Positions 1-6,474 of a stretch of DNA of 9,700 bases are shown here, piece by piece (position 1 is the first letter of the stretch; every line of letters begins with the position of its first letter). Source of the DNA: Opitutaceae bacterium (GTDB lineage Bacteria; Verrucomicrobiota; Verrucomicrobiia; Opitutales; Opitutaceae); NCBI GenBank assembly GCA_016763045.1, contig JAESUN010000162.1, positions 1 through 9,700 on the forward strand, given 5' to 3'. Made by a program: the position numbers and the translations under genes. The notes under the pieces were generated by a model. The model saw only the letters and a program-made list of their open reading frames with translations, searched no databases and was not told the DNA's origin.

Positions 1-2452
1 CCGCAACAGGCGCCGGTGCTCTTGGTGTTGCCGGAGCAGGTGCCGCAGCAACCATTGAGGCTGGCAGTGTGAAGAAGGATGTTGCGCTGTTTAAGATGCC
101 GGCCTGGTCTTGCAATGACATCGCAGCTGCTGAAGCTTCCTCAACCAAGGCGGCATTTTGTTGTGTCACGCTATCTAAGTTAGTCACTGCGGAGTTAACT
201 TGCTCGATACCCACTGCCTGCTCAGAACTTGCGGATGCAATTTCTGAAATCAACGTATTCACTTCTTGCACCGATGTAACAATTTCAGCCAGCATTTCAC
301 CAGACTGATCTACTAGCTTGCTACCTTCACCAACCTTCTCAACGCTGTCATTGATCAGTTGTTTAATTTCTTTCGCAGCGCCAGCGCTTCGTTGCGCTAA
401 GTTTCTCACCTCACTCGCTACCACGGCAAACCCACGACCTTGCTCACCCGCTCTAGCCGCTTCCACCGCCGCATTAAGCGCAAGCAAGTTAGTCTGGAAG
501 GCGATCTCATCTATCACACCAATAATGTCAGCAATTTTCTTACTTGATGCATTAATCTCGCTCATCGCTACCACGGCATCTTTCACTACACTGCCACCTT
601 TTTCAGCTTGGGCACTGGCGCTTTCTGCTAAATCGTTAGCACGTTTTGAATTAGCCGCACTTTGTTGAACCGTACTGGTCAGTTCTTCAACACTAGCCGC
701 TGTTTCCTCAAGCTCCGAGGCTTGTTGCTCAGTTCTGTTACTTAAGTCAGCATTGCCTGTTGCAATTTCTGATGTTGCTACACTAATATTGCTTGAGGCT
801 GCGCTAATTTTGGTAATTGAGCTTTGTAGGTTTGTAATTGTCGTCCCAACAGCCGTCATCAACTGTTCAAGCTCCCCTTGGTAATCGCCATCTATTGCAA
901 CGTCTAAATTACCAGAAGCCAATTCACTCATTACCAAACTAACCGAACGTATTGGTGCGGCAAAGGCATCCACTAAATCATTAATACCTTCAGCAATGGC
1001 CTTTATTCCGCCGCTATAGTTTGCATGATCAATACGCTCATCTAGCTGTCCTGCCGTCGCAGCGGCAATAATATTTTGAATTTGCTTCTCAGCATCTTTT
1101 TCTTCGGTCAAGTCTCGCCATTCAACCATGTTACCCATCAATTCTCCGTCTGGGCCTTCGATATACGATGCGTTCACACTAAAGGTAATACCTGCAACAG
1201 AAATCTCAGCCATTGCCGGCAATCTGTTTTTATCAGCCAATAACGCCCGTTGATGCGCTGGATTTTTATGGAATTGATCAATACACTGGCCCACTAAATT
1301 ATCTGGGTCCATACTTGGCCAAATAGTGCGCAGTTCAGTTGCTCGATTACGCATCATTGAAACCACCGCTTCATTGGCGTAAACGATGTTTAAGTCTGGA
1401 TCGCAGATCATTATGTTGGTTTGTGAGCTATCTACCGCTGATTGTAAGCGAGCCACAATACGTTCTGCTGCTTTCGTTTCAGTTAAATCCTGCCACTCGA
1501 CCATGTTGCCTGCGTAACTACCGTCAACATCTTCTACATAAGAGGCTTTAACTTTAAAAGTAATACCCGCTAGCATAATTTCAGCCTCTGCAGGCAAGCG
1601 GTTTTTATCCCCCAATAACGCACGTTGATGTGCTGGGTTTTTATGAAATTGGTCAATACATTGACCGACCAACTTATCCGGGTCCATACTTGGCCAAATG
1701 GTGCGCAATTCAGTTACGCGATTACGCATCATTTCAACCACTGAGTCATTAGCATAGGTAATATTGAGATCTGCATCGCACATCATTAAGTTGGTTTGGG
1801 CGCCTTGTATGGCTGTTTTTAAATATTCAAGTTCGGCTAGTTGCTCTTTACTCATTTTATTTTCCTCTTCATCTTTATAGGCGCTTAACATGGTGTCTGC
1901 GATTAGGTTTAACGCACCACTCCAGGCGTCATAAATTTCTTCTGTCCATTGATCACCGGCGTATTCTTCCATTACCTCTAGTAAGGTGTCAGCCACAGCT
2001 TGGTAGTGGGCAGGTTTGGCTCCGTAATGCTGGTGTCGCGCACCCATTTCCACTAAAACTGGCACAAGTGCATCAGGGTCTCTTAGACTCTCTATGGTCA
2101 ATTGAATCGCCTGCGTTAACTTTTTAACTTGGCTTTTCTTGGTCGTGTTTTTGAACATTGGCACAACCTCAGGATAACGCTCAAACAGTACGTCATAGAA
2201 CTTGCTCATCATTTCCTCAGCAACCGGTGCAAGTAATGCAAAACTGCTTTCTAGCGTTTCAACATCTAACCCTAAAGGAGACTCATACCGCTTAACTGTC
2301 TTTGCTTTAGCTGGTTTTCTCTTCACCGGTTGTTTTTTAGCCTCCACCGATTTCTTAACGTCTTTTTTATCACCTGCATCAGCTACAGAGTCATCTTCAT
2401 TCATCCACGCTAGTGGGTCGTAGCCTAATTTGGTATTTTCTTTATTTGTCAT
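1..2452 (-). CDS. Soluble globin-PAS-PAS-HAMP methyl-accepting chemotaxis protein (3' end outside window)
   Basis: The frame is open for 817 codons from ATG 2452 to the window edge, with AGGGG seven bases before the start. Residues 1-60 are a charged, Lys-rich leader containing DPLAWM. Residues ~61-192 are a bacterial globin: CD1 Phe100 and proximal His140 in GARHQHYG. Two PAS domains follow (~211-330 and ~336-457), roughly 70% identical to each other. A HAMP-like segment (~458-545) and the MCP coiled coil (~545-782) come next; the hairpin tip [19 protein letters not shown] begins near residue 648. The visible C-terminus is an Ala/Pro-rich linker. No transmembrane segment is seen, so the receptor should be cytoplasmic, with the globin binding haem and sensing O2 or another gas. 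It would signal through the CheW and CheA encoded upstream. The domain calls rest on clear motifs; the ligand is inferred. Whether a CheR/CheB tether lies at the C-terminus cannot be seen. Confidence 0.95.
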   Translation of the reverse strand, partial: MTNKENTKLGYDPLAWMNEDDSVADAGDKKDVKKSVEAKKQPVKRKPAKAKTVKRYESPLGLDVETLESSFALLAPVAEEMMSKFYDVLFERYPEVVPMFKNTTKKSQVKKLTQAIQLTIESLRDPDALVPVLVEMGARHQHYGAKPAHYQAVADTLLEVMEEYAGDQWTEEIYDAWSGALNLIADTMLSAYKDEEENKMSKEQLAELEYLKTAIQGAQTNLMMCDADLNITYANDSVVEMMRNRVTELRTIWPSMDPDKLVGQCIDQFHKNPAHQRALLGDKNRLPAEAEIMLAGITFKVKASYVEDVDGSYAGNMVEWQDLTETKAAERIVARLQSAVDSSQTNIMICDPDLNIVYANEAVVSMMRNRATELRTIWPSMDPDNLVGQCIDQFHKNPAHQRALLADKNRLPAMAEISVAGITFSVNASYIEGPDGELMGNMVEWRDLTEEKDAEKQIQNIIAAATAGQLDERIDHANYSGGIKAIAEGINDLVDAFAAPIRSVSLVMSELASGNLDVAIDGDYQGELEQLMTAVGTTITNLQSSITKISAASSNISVATSEIATGNADLSNRTEQQASELEETAASVEELTSTVQQSAANSKRANDLAESASAQAEKGGSVVKDAVVAMSEINASSKKIADIIGVIDEIAFQTNLLALNAAVEAARAGEQGRGFAVVASEVRNLAQRSAGAAKEIKQLINDSVEKVGEGSKLVDQSGEMLAEIVTSVQEVNTLISEIASASSEQAVGIEQVNSAVTNLDSVTQQNAALVEEASAAAMSLQDQAGILNSATSFFTLPASMVAAAPAPATPRAPAPVA
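1084..1822 (-). repeat. Tandem direct repeat encoding two near-identical PAS domains (unit 375 bp)
   Basis: Two in-frame units of 375 bases (125 codons), at about 1448-1822 (first PAS) and 1084-1447 (second PAS), encode domains sharing roughly 70% of residues by my own alignment. The central block, which includes [13 protein letters not shown] and [20 protein letters not shown], is almost invariant. The first strand, the segment before DKNRLPA and the last strands differ most. This is an intragenic duplication inside the chemoreceptor gene. Nucleotide differences are scattered and mostly synonymous in the invariant block, so the duplication is not very recent, or has been kept alike by selection or conversion. 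Confidence 0.93.
1853..1867 (-). promoter_or_regulatory. Candidate internal ribosome binding site and ATG at the globin/PAS junction
   Basis: On the minus strand GAGGA (1867-1863) stands seven bases before an in-frame ATG (1855-1853, Met200). The Met falls exactly where the globin ends and the sequence leading into the first PAS domain begins ([13 protein letters not shown]). Initiation here would give a PAS-PAS-HAMP-MCP receptor without the haem domain. The motif and spacing are seen directly; use in vivo is inferred. The codons also encode Glu-Glu-Glu-Asn-Lys, which produces GA-rich sequence by chance, so this is only a candidate. Confidence 0.45.
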
Positions 2453-2495
2453 AAGTGTCCCCTTTTCGTCGTCCATTTATTTGTATGTTGATAAA

Positions 2496-2657
2496 TTATG
2501 CATTCCAAGCGAGTCCAGAAAGCAACTCTTCAAATATTCGCCTAGTTTCCGTGTTGCCAAGCCCTGTTAAAAAACTAACTCTTTTTTTTCGTGTTGTATA
2601 ACTCTGATTAAAGTTCAAATACTTCTGTTTACCACCCTTTTTAAAAACTGTTTTCAT
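2496..2657 (-). CDS. Uncharacterised 53-residue basic protein, translationally coupled to parA
   Basis: I do not recognise this gene. It starts at ATG 2657 inside an ATGA overlap with the parA stop, and GGGAG (2668-2664) lies six bases upstream within the last parA codons. This is typical of coupled translation. The product begins MKTVFKKGGKQKYLNFNQSY and ends FEELLSGLAWNA. The N-terminal 27 residues are strongly basic (FKKGGKQK, TTRKKR) and the C-terminal third looks like an amphipathic helix. There is no signal peptide, transmembrane segment or metal motif. It lies 43 bases before the chemoreceptor start, between parA and the receptor, so a role as partner of the ParA ATPase or of the array is the natural guess, unsupported by homology. 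The LAW near its C-terminus echoes DPLAWM in the receptor leader. Start signal, overlap and position argue that it is real. Confidence 0.7.
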   Translation of the reverse strand: MKTVFKKGGKQKYLNFNQSYTTRKKRVSFLTGLGNTETRRIFEELLSGLAWNA

Positions 2658-3403
2658 CTTGTTCTCCCATGTAATAAATCTTCTGCCAGTGCGTTGTAAT
2701 CATTCGCACCATTTCCATTTTTTTGATGCTCAAATATGCTGTATCCATAACCAGGGCTTTCTGCTAATGCAACTGCTTCACGTATTGGTGTTTTTAACAC
2801 CCTATTTGGGAAGTGTTTTTCTAATTTTTCTCGCACCTCATTTGCCAAACGACGCCGCCCATGAAAGCGCGTTAATACTATCCATTTTGTTAGTTTATGA
2901 CGCAAACGTTCTTCAATCTTATATAAAATCTCTACGAGCCTCGACAGGCCATGTAAGGCCAAATAATCGCTCGAAACAGGAATAATTATTTCGGTTGATG
3001 CGAAAATCGCATTCATTGACAAAATTGCGGCTGATGGTGGACAATCAATAAAAATAAAGTCTTTTTCCTGTATTTTTTTTAATTCATTTTTTAACAAGTT
3101 ACCGCCTTTAAACCCCCGTACACTTTGTTCAACTTCAGACAAACGAGTACCTGCTGGGAAAAGCTCAAGATTTTTTCTAGTCATAATACCGACCTCCTCT
3201 AAGCTTTTTTCGCCAAATAAAACTTCTGCCATACCTAATTGTGGCCTTATTTCCTCGCCAAACCCAGTAGTTAGGTGACCTTGAGGGTCCATATCTATGG
3301 CTGCTACCTTATGCCCACGCAATGCAATCGCGTGTGCCAAATTCAGCGCGGTTGTTGTTTTACCAACCCCGCCTTTTTGATTTAAAACAGAAAACGTTCG
3401 CAC
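2654..3403 (-). CDS. ParA/MinD-family ATPase of the chemosensory cluster (ParC/PpfA-like)
   Basis: This 249-residue P-loop ATPase has the deviant Walker A KGGVGKTT (residues 10-17) with the signature Lys10, the A' segment AAIDMDPQGH (Asp37, Asp39) and Walker B FIFIDCPP (Asp120). It lacks the N-terminal helix-turn-helix of plasmid ParA proteins, so it is the short type. A basic stretch (RFHGRRRLANEVREKL) near residues 179-194 could serve non-specific DNA binding. No ParB gene is visible; the neighbour is cheW, 13 bases upstream. Short ParA homologues beside che genes position chemoreceptor arrays at poles (Vibrio ParC) or segregate cytoplasmic clusters over the nucleoid (Rhodobacter PpfA). The soluble receptor in this operon favours the second mode, which is an inference. 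The start is GTG with no clear Shine-Dalgarno sequence, and no alternative start exists between it and the cheW stop. Confidence 0.93.
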   Translation of the reverse strand: MRTFSVLNQKGGVGKTTTALNLAHAIALRGHKVAAIDMDPQGHLTTGFGEEIRPQLGMAEVLFGEKSLEEVGIMTRKNLELFPAGTRLSEVEQSVRGFKGGNLLKNELKKIQEKDFIFIDCPPSAAILSMNAIFASTEIIIPVSSDYLALHGLSRLVEILYKIEERLRHKLTKWIVLTRFHGRRRLANEVREKLEKHFPNRVLKTPIREAVALAESPGYGYSIFEHQKNGNGANDYNALAEDLLHGRTR

Positions 3404-3416
3404 GGTATGTTTACGC

Positions 3417-3935
3417 TTACTTTTGCACTGCTTGCGTTACAACATCAAGGTCTTTCAGGCTCATTAGCTCATCGATGTTCAAAATTATGATCATTTTTTC
3501 CTCAATGGTTGCCATGCCTTTCATGTAATCCATATTGATGGCATAGCCCATATCAGGCGCATCTTTAATGCCACTATCAGAAAAGTTATAAACTTCCGAC
3601 ACTGCGTCTACAACGATACCCATAATTCGTTCTTTTTCATCGCCTTTAACACGTAAAACAACAACGACTGTTAAATCATTGTATTCAACACTGTCCATAC
3701 CAAACCGTTCACGTAAATCGACAATCGATACGATCGTTCCACGTAAATTTATGACGCCTTTTATATAAGCCGGCGCATTAGGTATTGACGTTACAGTATC
3801 CCAACCCCTAATTTCTTGTACCCTTAAGATATCAACGCCGTACTCTTCTTCCCCTAAAACAAATGTTAAGTACTGGTCTTCATGCTCATTTAGTTCGTTA
3901 TTGTTTTCACTTCCTAGTTCGATTTGCGCACTCAT
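3417..3935 (-). CDS. cheW: Chemotaxis coupling protein CheW
   Basis: This single-domain CheW of 172 residues couples receptors to the kinase CheA in the array. The CheW fold starts near residue 20 (QYLTFVLGEEEYGVDILRVQ) and contains the hallmark GVINLRG with Arg65, the conserved receptor/kinase-interface arginine, followed by IVDLRERFG. The first ~19 residues are an acidic Asn/Glu-rich extension. AGGAGA, overlapping the cheA stop codon, lies seven bases before the ATG, so its translation is probably coupled to cheA. It has no extra domain of the ParP type. If the adjacent ParA needs an adaptor, it must be CheW itself, the receptor, the small downstream protein or something encoded elsewhere. 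Confidence 0.97.
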   Translation of the reverse strand: MSAQIELGSENNNELNEHEDQYLTFVLGEEEYGVDILRVQEIRGWDTVTSIPNAPAYIKGVINLRGTIVSIVDLRERFGMDSVEYNDLTVVVVLRVKGDEKERIMGIVVDAVSEVYNFSDSGIKDAPDMGYAINMDYMKGMATIEEKMIIILNIDELMSLKDLDVVTQAVQK

Positions 3936-3944
3936 TTTTTTCTC

Positions 3945-6053
3945 CTATGCCACTTCGTTATCTGCATCATCTGCAGATAACTTTATTGTGGAAGTACCTT
4001 GTTTTAATTTCTTTTGATGATAGTTAACCATACCTGCAACATCCCAAATAAGCGCAACCGTGCCATTACCTAAAATAGTTGCCCCGGACATTGTTTCTAC
4101 TTTTCTATAATTTGTTTCAAGACTTTTAATAACAACTTGCTGCTGCCCTTGAAGGTCATCAACAATAATCCCTGCATGACCATTACCCACTTCAACAACA
4201 ACCATTAAAGCCCCGTGTAAATCTTTTTTGTCACCGGGAAGGCCAAACACCTGCCTTGAACGAATAACAGGAATATAATGATTACGAAGCTTATATACTT
4301 CGGCCTTTCCCGCGACGACATTGATATTGGCTCTGTCAATTTGTATAGATTCCACTATTGAAATAAGCGGAATTACGTACGACTCTTTCCCAACAGTAAC
4401 CAGCTGGCCATCTAAAATAGCCAATGTAAGTGGTAGCCGAATGGTAAATACTGAGCCCTTGCCCTCTTCAGAACTAACTTCTACTCGTCCGCCAAGTTTA
4501 TGAATACTCGTACGCACAACGTCCATGCCAACGCCTCGGCCTGAAACGTCACTTACAACTTCTGCCGTAGAAAACCCGGGCGCAAAGATTAAGTTATTTA
4601 TGTCGCTGTCTGATAAATTATCGGACTCTGAAATCACCCCTTTTTCAATTGCTTTGGCCAGCACCCTTTCTTTGTTAATTCCGGCGCCGTCATCTGTGAT
4701 TTGAATGATAATATTGCCGCCTTGATGAAACGCATTTAACGTGATGGTTCCTGTTTCTGGCTTTCCTGCCGCCGTTCGAATATCAGGCGTTTCTATGCCG
4801 TGATCCAATGCATTCCTAACCAAGTGAACCATTGGATCCCCAATGTTCTCCATGACCGTTTTATCCAGCTCTGTTTCTTCACCCGTTACAACTAAAGTAA
4901 TCTTTTTATTTAATTGACCGGATAAATCATGCACAAGCCCTGGCATTCGGCTGAACACGAAACTAATCGGCAACATACGAATACGCATCACCCCTTCTTG
5001 AAGTTCACGGGTATTGCGCTCAAGTTGAGCTAAACCATCTCTCAGCCTTAATAATATTTTTGTGTTTTTATTCTTCCCCTGCGCCTCGGCCTGTTCTTCC
5101 AAATCTTCGCCTGCTTGGTCAAGCATTGATTGGGTAATAACAAGCTCACCGACAAGGTTGATAATCTCATCGACTTTATCGATACCAACACGAATAGATG
5201 TCGCTTCAGACGAGGCGCTTTTTTTGACCGGCGTTTTAGACTTTTCAGCAGCCTTCGCCGATTTAGTTTTTCCAGGGGAGGCAAGCTTTACATTAACCGG
5301 TTCTGACGGGGTCACGGAGTCTGATTTATCGTGCTGAGGTAACGGTTCCACGTGCAATTCACACGCATCATCAACCCAATCAAAAACGTCTAAAACCTCC
5401 GCCTTCGTCATGCCGCCTTGCAAGGTAATGCCCCAACTCACATACAGCTCTTCCGGTATGATTTCTGAAAAGGGAGGCAGTGCAGACAAATCAATTTTCA
5501 CGTCCATTTCGCCAAGCTCGTCCAGCGCTCTAAGCAAACGTACAGGGTCATTTCCCGTCAACATCATGTCGGTAAAAGGTGTAAATTGAATAAGCCACCC
5601 AGCACCAACCTCATCAGTAGTTTGTTCTTTGCTTTCAGCCGTTTGCTGCTCAGACACGGCATTCTCGCCCAGCAAAATGGTTTCTAAAATGGCTCGCTGT
5701 TTAACTGCACCTTCTTCATCGAAATCGACCTCGTCACGCGCAGCTTCCAACATGCCTTTAAGCACATCAGTAGAAGACAGCAATGCATTAACAGCCTCCT
5801 GAGTTACCGGTCTTGAGCCATCACGCATTTCATCCAATAATGTTTCCATAACGTGGGTGTATTCGGAAACATTCATAAAACCAAATGTACCAGCCCCTCC
5901 CTTTATTGAATGTGCCGCCCTAAAAATTGTGTTAATGATTTCAGAGTCAACCTCACCGACATCTAAGGCAAGCAACTCTGTTTCCATAATTTGAAGACCT
6001 TCGAAACTTTCTTCGAAGAAAGCCCCATGAAACTGCGACATATCAATAGTCAT
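3945..6053 (-). CDS. cheA: Chemotaxis histidine kinase CheA
   Basis: This 702-residue kinase autophosphorylates and passes phosphate to CheY (and CheB). A P1 Hpt domain carries His48 in FRAAHSIKGGAGTFGF. Next comes a P2-like regulator-binding domain (~152-240, from GWLIQFTPFTDMM), then a Lys/Ala/Ser-rich linker (~256-285). P3 dimerisation follows (~286-360, VDEIINLVGELVITQSML). The P4 ATPase has the N box HLVRNALDHG (410-419), G1 DDGAGIN (454-460), F box FAPGFST (490-496) and G2 GRGVGMDVV (505-513). P5, the CheW-like regulatory domain, covers ~545-690. All catalytic motifs are intact. The gene starts 3 bases after the cheY stop, with only a weak GGGC upstream, so coupling to cheY is likely. 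A second ATG at codon 5 is possible, but the first keeps the tight junction. Confidence 0.98.
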   Translation of the reverse strand: MTIDMSQFHGAFFEESFEGLQIMETELLALDVGEVDSEIINTIFRAAHSIKGGAGTFGFMNVSEYTHVMETLLDEMRDGSRPVTQEAVNALLSSTDVLKGMLEAARDEVDFDEEGAVKQRAILETILLGENAVSEQQTAESKEQTTDEVGAGWLIQFTPFTDMMLTGNDPVRLLRALDELGEMDVKIDLSALPPFSEIIPEELYVSWGITLQGGMTKAEVLDVFDWVDDACELHVEPLPQHDKSDSVTPSEPVNVKLASPGKTKSAKAAEKSKTPVKKSASSEATSIRVGIDKVDEIINLVGELVITQSMLDQAGEDLEEQAEAQGKNKNTKILLRLRDGLAQLERNTRELQEGVMRIRMLPISFVFSRMPGLVHDLSGQLNKKITLVVTGEETELDKTVMENIGDPMVHLVRNALDHGIETPDIRTAAGKPETGTITLNAFHQGGNIIIQITDDGAGINKERVLAKAIEKGVISESDNLSDSDINNLIFAPGFSTAEVVSDVSGRGVGMDVVRTSIHKLGGRVEVSSEEGKGSVFTIRLPLTLAILDGQLVTVGKESYVIPLISIVESIQIDRANINVVAGKAEVYKLRNHYIPVIRSRQVFGLPGDKKDLHGALMVVVEVGNGHAGIIVDDLQGQQQVVIKSLETNYRKVETMSGATILGNGTVALIWDVAGMVNYHQKKLKQGTSTIKLSADDADNEVA

Positions 6054-6056
6054 GAA

Positions 6057-6419
6057 TCAGCCCAACACTTTTTTAACAGTAGCCAATAATTGGTCTGGAT
6101 TAAATGGTTTTACTAACCAACCTGTTGCACCCGCAGCTTTACCGGCCGCTTTTTTCTCTGCACTAGACTCTGTGGTCAGCGTCAAAATAGGGGTGAACCG
6201 GTAGTTTGGTAATCCCCGTAACTGGCGCGTTAGCTCAATACCATCCATATTTGGCATATTGACATCTGTAATAACCGCATCAAAGGCTTCTGCTTTTGCA
6301 CACTGCAGTCCCAACGCACCGTCAGCAGCTTCTACAACCTGATGCCCATCACCTTTTAAAGTAAACCCAACCATTTGCCTCATTGAAGCTGAATCATCCA
6401 CTACTAGAATATGAGCCAT
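6057..6419 (-). CDS. cheY: CheY-like single-domain response regulator
   Basis: This 120-residue receiver has the acidic pocket Asp8/Asp9 (VVDDSASMRQ), phosphoacceptor Asp52 (TDVNMPNMDG), switch Thr82 and Lys104 in VKPF. It has no output domain and sits directly before cheA, so it is the expected phosphate acceptor of that kinase. At the place of E. coli CheY Tyr106, three residues before the conserved Lys, it has Trp101 (TGWLVKPF). That aromatic reports phosphorylation to the flagellar switch in E. coli, so motor binding cannot be assumed; it may have another target or act as a phosphate sink. Translation is well supported by AAGGAGG five bases before the ATG (6431-6425), the strongest ribosome site in the operon. 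Confidence 0.97.
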   Translation of the reverse strand: MAHILVVDDSASMRQMVGFTLKGDGHQVVEAADGALGLQCAKAEAFDAVITDVNMPNMDGIELTRQLRGLPNYRFTPILTLTTESSAEKKAAGKAAGATGWLVKPFNPDQLLATVKKVLG

Positions 6420-6474
6420 AAAGCCCTCCTTATTTATTTTTTTAACTTAGATGCCCTAAAAAATAATTACCTGC
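6420..6474 (-). promoter_or_regulatory. AT-rich cheY leader with strong Shine-Dalgarno sequence
   Basis: This is the longest gap inside the operon (55 bases) and is very A/T-rich. It holds AAGGAGG (6431-6425), an almost full anti-16S match five bases before the cheY ATG, much stronger than the site of the preceding gene. I see no convincing -35/-10 pair or terminator hairpin. The strong ribosome site probably lets cheY be made in excess of the protein encoded upstream of it. Confidence 0.6.

Noticed and set aside
318..668. Open frame of 116 codons on the plus strand
   Set aside because: It is antisense to the MCP signalling domain, whose minus-strand frame carries clear conserved motifs. The plus-strand translation has low-complexity Ala/Ser/Leu composition typical of a shadow.
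1084..1822. Direct repeats as CRISPR or mobile element
   Set aside because: The two units are long, in frame and encode PAS domains; there are no short repeats with spacers and no transposase or terminal inverted repeats.
5048..5337. Short frames on both strands inside cheA
   Set aside because: They overlap the Lys/Ala/Ser-rich linker and P3 region of an intact cheA, in other frames, with no motif or ribosome site.
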